A stretch of DNA of 64,000 nucleotides from Pythium myriotylum. Taxonomy: Eukaryota; Oomycota; Peronosporomycetes; Pythiales; Pythiaceae. Below, one piece after another: positions 10,823 to 21,578 of this stretch. Below the pieces are notes generated by a model, which was given only the letters and a program-made list of their open reading frames with translations, was not told the DNA's origin and did no database searches. Position numbers and translations under genes: made by a program. Each line of letters begins with the position of its first letter. Within the stretch, counting starts at the first letter, position 1. The stretch lies in the NCBI GenBank assembly GCA_023091665.1, contig JALJCQ010000017.1, forward strand, positions 3,282,501 through 3,346,500, given 5' to 3'.

Positions 10823-11789
10823 ATATCTCTTCGAAAGTTTGCGCAGTTTTGCGAGTGGATAAACTTTAGTATATATGCGCGGAAGGCGTCTTTTTCTCAG
10901 TTCCATGCGGTTCAGTTTCGTGGCGAGGCTTGACTCACGTCACCAGGATGAGAAGAGAAGATGGATGAATCTTGAGACCCATGCGGTTATCCATGGCGGC
11001 ACTCTGGTTAAGGTAGTTAAGGCAGCAAATGTAATGTGCTCTTCAGATTTGCCTTATGAACTCGCCAAGCGGACTCCTCTCTCGGACGATAACGGTGCAC
11101 TCGGACGATAATCCACTGGTTGAGGTCCGTGTTTCAGGTGGTTGAGGGGTCCGATCGCCTACACCTACTCCCATCATCCCGTTCAATATGGTGTCTATTT
11201 CACATTGTCATTTCCGTATGAAACACACCAGAAGCACCTTCGTCACCTCTGTCCACGTCGAAAGAAGGCGATCTCAGCACGGTACTACTGCTGCGAACGA
11301 AAGGAGACGGCGTTGCTAATGGTACGGAGGTCTCACATATCCTAGATTGTTTTTATGAACGCTTTCGCGGATGGTCTCCACAACTAGATCCAGACGACTA
11401 CAGAATCTCTGCATGGAACTGCGGCGGGTTCTGGAGATCCAGCACCCTCGAGAAGCTTCCGGTGTGCTCGGAAACCTGCTGCATGCTGAAACCTGGTCTT
11501 GTCTCTGTTTCTGTCCCCCATCAGCTAATCCTGATTAGTTCTTGCAAGACATAGACTCGACGGATTATCCACTCGCGGCAGAATGGACAGACAAGCTGGC
11601 TGATCGACAGTTGGTCTCGGAGACTCTCCGACTCTCAATGGATCGCCGCCCTCTGTGCCCCTGACGAGGAGAACTCCTGGTGGGAGGCAGAGGCCCTCGA
11701 CTAGGATCAGTCGCTTGCTCGTCGCTCACGATGGTCTTCATCTCCAAATTTGCAGTCTTCGGCTCAAGTCACACACAAAAAGCTCAACG
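10823..11789. other. Intergenic spacer without recognised gene
   Basis: There are short reading frames but no family signal. About 11590-11700 contains 'gacagttggtctcggagactctccgactctcaatggatcgcc', a motif also seen before copies 2-4 (CTCTCAATCGATCGC-like), probably part of the shared upstream control region. Confidence 0.5.
11736..11755 (+). promoter_or_regulatory. Initiator/FPR-like core promoter of AA17 copy 5
   Basis: CTTCATCTCCAAATTTGCAG, 34 bases before the ATG at 11790. It keeps the TCATCT and AATTTGC cores of the other copies in otherwise diverged sequence. Confidence 0.6.
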
Positions 11790-13063
11790 ATGGTCCGATC
11801 CTACGCTGCCTTCGCCGCCGTCGCTGCCGCCGCCGTGCTCTCGGTCGCCGATGCCCACTCCAACATGAACAAGCCGGCCCCATACTGGCCCGATGGATTC
11901 TACAACGGCAACTCGCCGGTTGGTACGATCGACTCGACCAAGTTCACCGGTGCCGCCGCCCAGATCACGGGCTACCAGCACGTCAAGAAGATCGCCGCGG
12001 CGCTTGACGGCGGCGATCTTCGCGACTTCATGTACAAGAACGTCAAGATCGACATGGCCGGTGCCACAAAGGAGTGTGGTAAGACACTGCTCACGGGCAA
12101 GCCGTACGATCTTCCGGACGAGGTCGACTTCCCGTGGGGCCACCCGGGTCCGTGCGCTGCCTACTGTGACGATACGCAGTTCTTCACGAACGGCGACTGC
12201 CAGGGCAACGCCGTCGGCAAGATCAAGGTGGACAAGGCCAAGTGTGCCAACGCCAAGCGTCTCCAGGTCATGTACATCGGCGTGCACGTCGAACTGTACC
12301 AGGTCTACGGTGAGTTCTTTGCGATTGTATTGTTGGCATTGTCTGGATTTGTGCTCACAAAGCGCTTGGCATGTTTCTAGTGAACTGCGTTCCGCTCAGT
12401 GGCTCGGGCTCGGGTGGCGGCGGTGCCTCGACGGGTGGCATCTCGTCGGGCGGCAACGGCGGTAACTCCGGCGGCGACTCGGGTGGCAACACCGGAGGCA
12501 ACAGCGGAGGCAACAACGGCGGTAACTCGGGTGGCAGCAGTAACCCGGCCCCGGCCCCGGCTCCGACTCCTGCACCGGCCAACAACGGTGGCAACTCGGG
12601 CGGCAACAACGGTGGCAACTCGGGCAACTCGGGTAACAACGGTGGCAACTTCAACGATGAATACGACTGCGACGAGGAGGGTGGCAACGATGCCGACAAC
12701 GGCGGCGACAGCAACCCCGCCCCAGCTCCGGCTCCGGCCCCGGCTCCTGCCCAGGACAACAACAACGGCGGTGGCAACAGCGGTGGCAACAACGGAGGTA
12801 ACAACGGTGGTAACAACGGTGGTAACAACGGTGGTAACAACGGCGGCAACAACGGCGGTAACAACGGCGGCAACAACGGTGGCAACAGCGGCAACAACGG
12901 TTGGGGTCAGTGGGGCAACGGCGGCAACGGCTGGGGCCAGTGGGGCAACGGCGGTGGCTGGGGAAGCAACAACAACAACAACCAGAACAAGGGCAACAAC
13001 AACGGCCAGCAGCGCTCGTACGACTTCGACACGCTCGGTCGCCGCCAGCTTCGTTCGGAGTAA
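11790..13063 (+). CDS. AA17 LPMO with Pro-Ala linkers and Trp-Gly tail (copy 5)
   Basis: Predicted join(11790..12309,12381..13063), 400 aa. Signal peptide 1-22 nearly identical to copy 2; mature start HSNMNKPAPYW; second brace His in PWGHPGPC. The intron is 71 bp, phase 1. Tail order: GGNSGG repeats, NPAPAPAPTPAPA linker, NFNDEYDCDEEGGND acidic Cys block, second Pro-Ala linker, pure GGNN repeats, two WGQWGNGG units, GSNNNNNQNKGN and QRSYDFDTLGRRQLRSE. From about 12900 to the stop the DNA is almost the same as the end of copy 6 (16429-16589), although copy 6 has a very different, intronless catalytic domain. Confidence 0.93.
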
Positions 13064-13575
13064 GCAGTGTCTCCAAGTTCTGTCGCTGCGCAAGTCGATG
13101 GATGTGTTGATAAACTAAATTGAGTCATGTTTGTATCATTGCCAACAATGATGTGTCTCTCGCAATTGGGCTGTTGAGAAGTCAGATCAATCCATCGTGC
13201 ACAGCAATGGGGTCCACAAGTGCTTGTAGTCCCGCTGGAACGCTAGGCTCATGCGAAGACGACCAGAACGCTGAGCCTTGTTCATAAAAATTTGTATTCT
13301 TTCATAAATATTTAAATTTAATACTTAAATGTATAATACAAATTTGAGAATCACCTTATGTTTTGAAGTGTACCAGCAATGCATGACCATAAAATATTCT
13401 CCTTCTCGTATCTGCTGAGCTCTGCCGTCGGCAATATGAGACAGTTGACGATTTCTGCTCGATGCGTGCCTTCGAGCAGCAAACGTGCGGAGGGCTGCCA
13501 GCGCACGAAGCTGCGACATTCCCAATTGGACCTTTCTTCGATCGACAGAGAGATCGATCGATCTCCAGCAGAAGA
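13064..13575. other. Intergenic spacer
   Basis: An AT-rich segment at about 13285-13340 and pyrimidine-rich promoter-like sequence ahead of the Orai-like gene. No gene recognised. Confidence 0.4.
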
Positions 13576-14453
13576 ATGTTCATACGCACTGGTGCCGGCG
13601 TCGGTGCGATTCGCCCAAGCAGTGCGAGTGTCTCGGCAGTCGCAGCGGTTGTCGACGCCGTGTTCGGCTCGTACGACCTCAAGATCGCCAAGCAATGGCG
13701 GGACGACGACCTGGAACATCGTGAGCAAGAGAAACAGCGGCGTGAGGACGCAATCATGCGAGAGATCGCGTGGCGGAATGCTGACCTCGAACGCGAGCGA
13801 CGAATGCTCAAGCTCGAGAACGAGAAGCGGATCATTGCAGCTAGAAGCAGGCAGCTCGCGTCCGTGTCGGGACTTTCTGCTTTTCTTGCGGCCATTTCAA
13901 TGTGTTCAATCGTCGAAATGGGACTCCCTGATGATGCCAGCGACGTTTTGCTCGTGCTGTACGGTGGGGTTTGTTGTCTAGAGGTTCGTGGCCATTTTCT
14001 TGAGTTGCCATGGCTCCGACGAGAGAAACAAGAGATCTCACTTGAGCTGTTCAGTTTGTATTGATGGTGCTGTGCATGTTCGGCTGCACGCTTCTTCACC
14101 TCGCTGTTACCCGTTTTGTGACCCACACACTCGAGCACGACGTTCGGCATCTCAAACCCGTGGAGCTCGATCTTGTGTCTCCGTTCCACGCATGGTGGTG
14201 GAACAAATGTGAGAGAGAATGGCTCTTCGCGTACAAGTTTTTTCGCTTCGGACTCTCGCTCTTCCTCGTCGAGGTCGCTCTCATTGGCTGGGTACGATTC
14301 GGCGACTCGGTTGCCACGGTCGTTTCCATGAACGTGCTGTGTGCAGGCGGTATCCTCTACTACCAACTCAGTATCGCCAGTCGATGGCAAAACCTTGTCA
14401 AGTTTCCTGAACCGTCCGGGGGAAGCTTTGCGTTGGTTGGCGAGCCGAATTGA
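13576..14453 (+). CDS. Orai-type (CRAC) calcium channel protein
   Basis: Predicted join(13576..13968,14055..14453), 263 aa; 86 bp GTTTGT...TTCAG intron, phase 0. Four membrane helices are expected. After a charged N-terminal helix (residues 40-95, many Arg/Glu) comes TM1, SVSGLSAFLAAISMCSIVEMG, whose glutamate (about E114) aligns with the selectivity-filter Glu of animal Orai (VEVQL). TM2 is VLMVLCMFGCTLLHLAV. TM3 is FFRFGLSLFLVEVALIGWVRF, matching the Orai signature LAEVVLLCWVKF including its Glu. TM4 follows near SVATVVSMNVLCAGGILYY. The protein should form a plasma-membrane Ca2+ entry channel. The start is uncertain: an in-frame ATG at 13462 would add 38 residues, but they read like 5' UTR. 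It lies between AA17 copies 5 and 6 with no evident functional link. Confidence 0.75.
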
Positions 14454-15278
14454 TCACTCCCGCCATTCTGTACGTGCGTGTCGCATCGAACAGCCCGTGG
14501 ACTTGAGCGCGTTTGATCAACGAAATTCAGAGTCGTTTCTTGGGTTGGATCCACAGACTTCAATGTCGACTTTTCTTCATTCCCAGAGTGTTGTGGGTCC
14601 CGGGGACAGGAGGCTAAGGAATCCAAATGATGTACTCATCTATTGAGGAGTCCTTAATAGATGAGAATTTGAACAACTGTACCACAGGCCACCTTGGAGA
14701 CCCGTGTGGACGAGGTTGAAGTGAACTGTCAGCAACCACTCGCCCAGTCACGGATGAGGCGAGTGCATTGACGAATGTTTCCCGTCGTCGGCAAAGATAC
14801 CGGCGTGATCTAGTGCCGTCTGGCGCGACGGGAACAGGTGGCAGTTAGATAAAACTCGTGAACGACTTGAACTGGGTAAGACGACTGGAATGGGTGAGTT
14901 TTAGTAGACGCCCCGTATGAAATCAACGGTCTGGTCCGACAACAACTGGCCCAAGGGGCACACCGCAACGCCCTGCTGGATTTTCCAGGCCAGGCTGTCG
15001 CCCGGAAAGTTCTCGAGTGGAGACCGTGGGGGCGTCGCCGAGCCGCATGTAAAAGTTGTTCACTCAGCTCGCTAATAAACTCAAGTCATACAGTATCAGC
15101 AGCTGCTGCACTTTCTCGCCCAAGACCTCTCCGCATGGTATCAGATCACCTTCCGTCTTTCGGCGTGGGTCCACCTCTGCTTCGCCTCTACAAGCTCCGC
15201 ATACCACGCTGTCTTTCTCAGCAGGCCACGAGGGACCCTCCACCTCAGTTCACAACTTGCATTGGACCCTCAACAACC
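14454..15278. other. Intergenic spacer upstream of AA17 copy 6
   Basis: No gene. It contains 'ctgcactttctcgcc' near 15109, which also occurs about 260 bases before copy 7 (near 17713). This is a candidate shared promoter or UTR element for the intronless subgroup, which lacks the TCATCT/AATTTGC block. Confidence 0.45.
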
Positions 15279-16322
15279 ATGCTCAAGACACTCTTCTCCA
15301 GTGCGGCCCTGCTCGCAGCGGTCTCCATGCACGAGGCCAACGCCCACAGCATGATGACGCTGCCCAAGCCCAACAGCAACATCAACAACTCGCCTTCGGG
15401 TACCATCGATGGTCCTTCCGCCATGCCGCCACCTGCCGGCAAGGGCTACGGCACGAGCCCCGAGGCCAACACCGAGGCGTTCCTCGAGGCCTTCAAGGCT
15501 CAGTCCAAGTACAAGTCGATCCGTGATCTCGTGTACGCCAACTTCAAGCCTGACGGCGCCTCGACCAAGGAGTGTGGTCAGTCGGCGGCCACTGGTCCGG
15601 CGCAGGAACTGCCAGCTGCTGTCGAGTACGGTGGTGGCTTTGACTCGTCGCACTTGGGTCCGTGTGAGGTGTGGTGTGACGACACGCGTGTGTTCTACGA
15701 TGACAACTGTGCCAAGACGTACCCGCAGAAGCCTGCCAAGCTGCCGTACGACAAGTCCAAGTGTGCTGGCGCGAAGCGTCTGCAGTCGTTCTGGCTGGCG
15801 CTGCACGTGCCGGCGTGGCAGGCGTACATTTCGTGCGCGACCATCGGCGGTGGCGGCGGTGGTGGCGGTGGCGACAGCGACTCGGCTCCGGCGCCTGCTC
15901 CTGGTGGCAACAACAACAGCGGCGGTGGCAGCAGCAACAGCAACGGCGGCGGCAACAACAGCAACCCCGCTCCTGCTCCTGCTCCTGCCCCGGCTCCTGC
16001 TAACAACGGCGGCAACTCGGGCGGCAACAACGGTGGCGACTCGGGCGGTAACAACGGCGGTAACTTCAACGATGAGTACGACTGTGACGAGGACGAAGGC
16101 AACGCTGGCAACGGAGGTGGCGACTCGGGTGGAAACAACGGAGGCAACTCCGGTGGTGACAGCAACCCGGCTCCGGCACCTGCTCCGGCGCCTGCACCGG
16201 CTCCCGCTAACAACGGCGGCAACAATAACAACAACGGAGGCAACAACGGTGGTAACAACAACAACAACGGAGGCAACAACGGCAACAACAACGGAGGAAA
16301 CAACAACAACAACAATGGAGGC

Positions 16323-16389
<67 letters not shown>

Positions 16390-16589
16390 GTGGCGGCAAC
16401 AACAACAACAGCGGTGGAAACAAGAACGGCTGGGGTCAGTGGGGCAACGGCGGCAACGGCTGGGGCCAGTGGGGCAACGGCGGTGGCTGGGGAAGCAACA
16501 ACAACAACAACCAGAACAAGGGCAACAACAACGGCCAGCGCTCGTACGACTTCGACACGCTCGGTCGCCGCCAGCTTCGCTCGGCGTAG
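15279..16589 (+). CDS. AA17-like LPMO, intronless subgroup, Pro-Ala/poly-Asn/Trp tail (copy 6)
   Basis: Uninterrupted frame of 436 aa. Signal peptide 1-22 (...HEANA), mature His23-SMMTLPKPN; the second brace His is near residue 125 in SSHLGPCEVWC. Compared with copies 1-5 the catalytic domain has an extra PSAMPPPAGKGYG loop and a shorter spacing before the second His, and it has no intron: AYISCATIGG reads straight through the usual intron position. Tail: Gly run, Pro-Ala linkers, NFNDEYDCDEDEGN acidic Cys block, a second Pro-Ala linker, a stretch with over 20 consecutive Asn, two WGQWGNGG units and QRSYDFDTLGRRQLRSA. The ATG at 15279 gives a clean signal peptide; an upstream in-frame ATG at 15135 does not. 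Confidence 0.9.
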
Positions 16590-17975
16590 ACGCCTGCCCC
16601 TTTACTGTCGCATCGCACGTTTGTGGATGTTTGTAACTAATTTGACTGTCGACATTTTCCATTGTGAATAGAGCTTTTTGGCGAAACACCCTCGTTTGCG
16701 TTCGCTTGAACCCTGGATACTATTAGTATTTAGTCGCTGTAAAGACGCCGGTGGAATTGATGAGAACCTGCGTTGGCCTTACTACTAGTGCGTAGTACGA
16801 TTCCGTGCGATGTAACCAGACCGAATTATAGTCTGTGAGGGAAATACATCGGCCTGGTCCAGTATCGAGATGGAAAAGCTCAATCGAGCGACGGCAGGAC
16901 AGTCCTCGAAAGTGCCTACCTAACAAGTCGGAGGAGTAGTCGGGATAGTTGCTGCACGCGAAGGGGTACTATTATCCACGCTTGGAGGAAAAGCTCTGCT
17001 TTGTTGATAAGGAAAACAATGTTCCCTTGACAAGAACCTTAATCTGACCGTACCAACGACGGTCTCTCTCAACGCAACATCCACTAAAACAGAACCAACG
17101 ACGCCTATAGGTACGATCCTTCGGCGATTCGGACATGTACCGTGTTGAACATAGCCATCAGTCGCCATTCAACGACGAGATCTTCGTTGAAGAAGGCTTC
17201 CGCAAGGACTGGAGGTTCGAAATCCCTTTCCTAGATGAGACAACTTCGTACACTGGATGAAATCCTGTTGTTGATGGACATGGTCGCATTCTCGTTGGCA
17301 CGATGCGGGTCACAAACTTCTGGCATTCAACGCGCAGCGGCCTGAAATTTGTGGAGACCCGTGTCGTGGGGTCGTGTGGTGTCGAGATCACGGCCACTCG
17401 GACTGGAAGATCCCAACGGATTGGTATTTTTGTCGGCTGGACGTCTAGTTGGCCACGTGCATGAGGGGCCACAACCACTTTCCAAATTGAGCTCGACAGA
17501 CTCTTCCACGGAAACCACTTCACCAGACTCTCGCGAAGAATGTTCTGAGTGGCCATCCACACCGTCAACTAGGCCCAGCGTAGAGGCGCACGAGAGACTG
17601 TCCATCACGCCACGGATGAAGGGAGATGCTGTCGTGTAGTCGCAGGTCGAGAAGTTCCGTCACTCTCAGTGGAGTCTTGTATTACTGACAGTCTCCTTAA
17701 AGTCCGGTTCCTGCACTTTCTCGCCATGAGCCACATGGTGTCGAAGTTGCAATCGTGATGCAAACTGGACGAATCATGCACGAGATGGTTGAGGACACCT
17801 GTGTCTGGTGATCCGTGCCTCGTTTGAACATCCTGACGGTCAGGCAGCGCTTCTACGAGATCCACCGCGAACGGGGCCTCTGTGCCTTGCTTGATCGTGC
17901 AGAATGCGGACTTGAGCTGAGGACCCTCTACGAGTCTCGAGTCAGTCTCCAATCTGCATCGAACCATCAACACCC
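16590..17975. other. Intergenic spacer without recognised gene
   Basis: Open frames on both strands around 17160-17970 show no family I can name. The final 270 bases share short blocks with the copy 6 upstream region. Confidence 0.4.
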
Positions 17976-19094
17976 ATGCTCAAGACACTCTTCGCCAGTG
18001 CTGCCCTGCTCGCAGTGGTCTCCATGCACGAGGCCAACGCCCACAGCATGATGACGCTGCCCAAGCCCAACAGCAACATCAACAACTCGCCTTCGGGTAC
18101 CATCGATGGTCCTTCCGCCATGCCGCCACCTGCCGGCAAGGGCTACGGCACGAGCCCCGAGGCCAACACCGAGGCGTTCCTCGAGGCCTTCAAGGCTCAG
18201 TCCAAGTACAAGTCGATCCGTGATCTCGTGTACGCCAACTTCAAGCCTGACGGCGCCTCGACCAAGGAGTGTGGTCAGTCGGCGGCCACTGGTCCGGCGC
18301 AGGCACTTCCGGCTGCTGTCGAGTACGGTGGTGGCTTTGACTCGTCGCACTTGGGTCCGTGTGAGGTGTGGTGTGACGACACGCGTGTGTTCTACGATGA
18401 CAACTGTGCCAAGACGTACCCGCAGAAGCCTGCCAAGCTGCCGTACGACAAGTCCAAGTGTGCTGGCGCGAAGCGTCTGCAGTCGTTCTGGCTGGCGCTG
18501 CACGTGCCGGCGTGGCAGGCGTACATTTCGTGCGCGACCATCGGCGGTGGCGGCGGTGGTGGCGACAGCGACAGCGACTCGGCACCAGCTCCGGCCCCTG
18601 CTGGCAACAACAACAACGGCGGTGGCAGCAGCAACAGCAATGGCGGTGGCAACAGTAACAACGGCGGCGGTAACAGCAACAATGGAGGAAACAACAACAA
18701 CGGCGGTGGCAACAACAACAACAACAACGGCGGTGGCAACAACAACAACGGCGGCGGAAACAACAACAACGGCGGCGGAAACAACAACAACAACAACAAC
18801 AACGGTGGAAACAAGAACAACAACGGTGGAAACAACAACAACAATGGAGGAAACAAGAACACTGGCGGTAACAACAACAATAACGGTGGAAACGGTCAGA
18901 ACAACCGCAACAACGGCGGCAACAAGAACAATGGAGGCAACAACAACAACAACGGTGGAAACGGCCAGAACAACCGCAACAACGGCGGTAACAACTGGGG
19001 CAACTGGGGTGGAAACCGCAACGGTGGCAACAACAACGGACAGCGCTCGTACGACTTTGGCAGCTTCGGCCGCCGAACTCTTCGCGCAGATTAA
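17976..19094 (+). CDS. AA17-like LPMO, intronless subgroup, Asn/Gly tail (copy 7)
   Basis: Uninterrupted frame of 372 aa. From the start codon to about residue 195 it is nearly identical to copy 6 at DNA level (S/A and A/V changes in the signal peptide; QE/QA near residue 110). The tail is different: a short GGGGGDSDSDS and PAPAPA section, then NNNNGGGN repeats, NGQNNRNNGGNKNN repeats, one NWGNWGGNRNGG unit, and QRSYDFGSFGRRTLRAD. It lacks the acidic NFNDEYDCDE block and the second Pro-Ala linker. The final block is the most diverged of the nine but still ends R-T-L-R. Confidence 0.9.
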   Translation: MLKTLFASAALLAVVSMHEANAHSMMTLPKPNSNINNSPSGTIDGPSAMPPPAGKGYGTSPEANTEAFLEAFKAQSKYKSIRDLVYANFKPDGASTKECGQSAATGPAQALPAAVEYGGGFDSSHLGPCEVWCDDTRVFYDDNCAKTYPQKPAKLPYDKSKCAGAKRLQSFWLALHVPAWQAYISCATIGGGGGGGDSDSDSAPAPAPAGNNNNGGGSSNSNGGGNSNNGGGNSNNGGNNNNGGGNNNNNNGGGNNNNGGGNNNNGGGNNNNNNNNGGNKNNNGGNNNNNGGNKNTGGNNNNNGGNGQNNRNNGGNKNNGGNNNNNGGNGQNNRNNGGNNWGNWGGNRNGGNNNGQRSYDFGSFGRRTLRAD

Positions 19095-19469
19095 GGCCAT
19101 CTTTCGTATTCTGGGCCAATTCGCCAACGAATTTTCCAAGTTCATGTTTAGCGTGTTAAAATTGTCAACAATGTGGACTAGACTGTTCATCATTCATCAT
19201 CCCCACTATCGCAGTTCTTGCGCTATAACAACCACTTGACTGAATAGTCTGTGAGTCGTTTTGAGTAGTACGTACTACTTCCGAAGTACGAAGTCGTTCA
19301 GAGTAAAGCTTCCAACGATTGATACTACTAGTAGTAGTAGAAACATGTCATCCACACAAGAGGTGCACCTCAAATTACAGTATCTTGACCACACTCGACT
19401 GTCCTGGGGTGGAGAAGGGTCTGCATTGCCAAAGTCGAGTAACAAATTTCTTTAGTGAAGTATTGGATA

Positions 19470-20070
19470 CCGGGGTCCCTGCTCCGAGTGACCCCCATGG
19501 AAATTGATATGATGGACCTTTGATAAACAGCTGGTCAGTTTGAAGAGAGTTCACATCACTGAATCTGGTTATTTTTAATTTGGCGCGAAAATGGAAATCC
19601 GCCATTTGAAATCCGTAAAATGAGAGGCTGTCATGAGAGCACCCAAGATCTCCAATAGATCCCGTCTTTCGATTTGTGAACTTGCTTTCATTTTGGAATA
19701 AGCATCGAAACCCACAAGCACCCCACAAGCACCACACTGACACGTCATGACGCTCGGGAGCGGGCGCCATGTTCATCTCACCTACGGCCAGAAGCTCCAG
19801 GTCCTCGCAATGAAGAGGGGGATAGCGGGATGTCCTGGCCCAAAATGGTGAAGTGGGCCACAGAGAAGTTCAAACTGCCGAAACCACCGAGTCCAGCATA
19901 CATCACGAAGATCTACCAGGACGAAGCGAAGCTGTGGACAGCCTTCTTGGATAGATAACTCTAAATAAGTAAACCATGCATTTCTTCGAAGTGTCTCATC
20001 ACCCGTGATTCATAAACAACCTGTCAGCTGTGATCACGCAGGGGGGGGTCACTCGGAGCAGGGACCTCGG
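19470..20070 (+). mobile_element. 601 bp pogo/Tigger-like nonautonomous element
   Basis: The ends are inverted repeats of about 27 bases: CCGGGGTCCCTGCTCCGAGT followed by GACCCCC on the left, with the right end its reverse complement apart from one substitution and extra Cs. TA dinucleotides flank both ends (19468-19469 and 20071-20072), a canonical TA target-site duplication. The interior carries a transposase DNA-binding-domain remnant (next entry). It is too short for a full transposase, so it depends on another copy. Confidence 0.85.
19774..19958 (+). pseudogene. CENP-B/pogo-type transposase N-terminal remnant
   Basis: Two frames joined by a frameshift near 19830: HLTYGQKLQVLAMKRG, then MSWPKMVKWATEKFKLPKPP and SPAYITKIYQDE, closed by TAA at 19956-19958. 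This resembles the first helix-turn-helix of CENP-B/Tigger/pogo transposases ('LT..QKL.I......MS...L..WA...F.L...PS...IS.IL'). The catalytic DDE domain is absent. Confidence 0.65.
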
Positions 20071-21539
20071 TAGCTGGAAACTGTGAGAGTTTTGTGTTTA
20101 GTGCGCCTCGTGGACTGCTGAGGTCTCGGAGAGCTATGATCTTTGAATATGCTTGTCTTCTTTGCAACGAGACAAGTCTCGCTAACTTGCGGTGGATCAC
20201 ATCGTGACCATGTTGGATTGGTGTGAGGGGTACTGACCAGTATCTACTTGTAACATGGAACAGGATGCGCACAGTCGGATTGACGCACCGCACCTGAACG
20301 GCGAAAGGCAAAACCTCAAGCGTATCCTGCCAAGAATGCGAACTTTCATACAATCAGGGAGGCACTGATATGCAGCCGAAGGAATAGTGTATGCGATTTT
20401 GATTTGCAAGAAAAACTAATTGGTTGGCCGTGATCTTTTTCTTTTTTCTTCGGAACGAAGAATTCGTGCGCTTCGTGGGCTAGAAGTGACCTCGATAACC
20501 TCGACAAACTACGGAATTCGTCTCCTTAGATCTAGACAAGACCCACAAACATGCCGTGGATCGATACATTTTTGTGGATTACAGCACGCTCGCGTCAAAG
20601 CTCTTCGTGCATGGTAAACGGGCCACGATGCTCGCGTTTTCTGAAGGTCGAATCTTGTACATAGGGTTGACAGAGTCTGTTGGTGTTGCTCTGATCGAAA
20701 CGTGCTTGACCGCCACATCTTGAGACCGTCGCAAATTGTGACTCCTAGTCACGAACCGGATATGATCATGGAGAAAGGTGTTTACCACAGCTCCAAAAGA
20801 ACGGACGGCTACACCATAATCCTTCAAGCAGCGTTGGCAGTCGATGCAGCTTGACGGATTACTCTGCCGTCGTTCAACTTGAACCAAATGCAGTGGATAA
20901 CACTATTACGAACCCCGTCGCCGTGCACTGGCCATTCCGATGAAAAGCTAATGAGCGTTCGGCCCACTCCACAGGCTGTGGATCACGGCTTCTCTTGGGC
21001 TTCCATCCACAACTTGATGGAAGATTCACGTGTTTGATGTCTCTTTTGCAGTGATTTCTTCGACCATCGCAGAGAAATCCAGCTTCGTTGGGCGCCACCA
21101 TAATTTTATTTGATGGACTGTCCATATTAGAATTGACTTGTCGATCGTTATTGCCATACGGTCACTTCCTGGTGGTTTGGCCCTCAACACTAAAATAAAG
21201 ACACTGGCCTTGTCCCCTTCGATCTAGTTCCGTGGATAGTCCACTTGTCACCTTTACCGAAGACGGTCCTCAGCGTTGAAGCGAAGTCAAGTCACCCAAC
21301 CATATTTTTCGCAAGAACTCGCCACGAAGGCGAGGATAATTCCACCTCAGCTCCTCATGATTGGTGCGATTGTCTCCATTCGTGGTAAGAACTCCACAGT
21401 AGCAGTCTCACATCTGGCCACAATCACTTGACAGCACGTAAAAGCAAGGGCACAGCTGGATGAGACCTCGGATCCAGCCCACGGTCTCCGTCTCCGTCTA
21501 CTCATGTCGTGTAAGCTGCTTGCATGCGTCCACGAGTCC

Positions 21540-21556
21540 GCATTCTCCATTTTCAG
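21540..21556 (+). promoter_or_regulatory. Initiator/FPR-like core promoter of AA17 copy 8
   Basis: GCATTCTCCATTTTCAG, 23 bases before the ATG: an initiator-like GCATTCTCC followed by CATTTTC. The inverted copy 9 has the closely related GCATTCTTCATTTTTTG. Confidence 0.55.
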
Positions 21557-21578
21557 CAATTGAGCACTCGTCGCAGCA

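Larger units (their letters stand above)
19095..21578. other. Long spacer containing a pogo-like element, otherwise unassigned
   Basis: The element at 19470-20070 is listed separately. At about 20500-20720 (+) an open stretch encodes a plausible but unrecognised peptide, and 20580-20890 (-) is also open; neither shows a known domain. They may be decayed transposon coding sequence. Confidence 0.45.

Noticed and set aside
13462..13575. In-frame ATG extension of the Orai-like gene
   Set aside because: The residues are unstructured and the DNA looks like promoter/5' UTR; it cannot be excluded, so it is noted in the entry.
15409..16671. Arg/Thr-rich frame overlapping AA17 copy 6 in another phase (also 18106-19239, 12399-13118 and 10164-10862)
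   Set aside because: Frame-shadow of the GC-rich LPMO and its repetitive tail; composition follows the triplet repeat.
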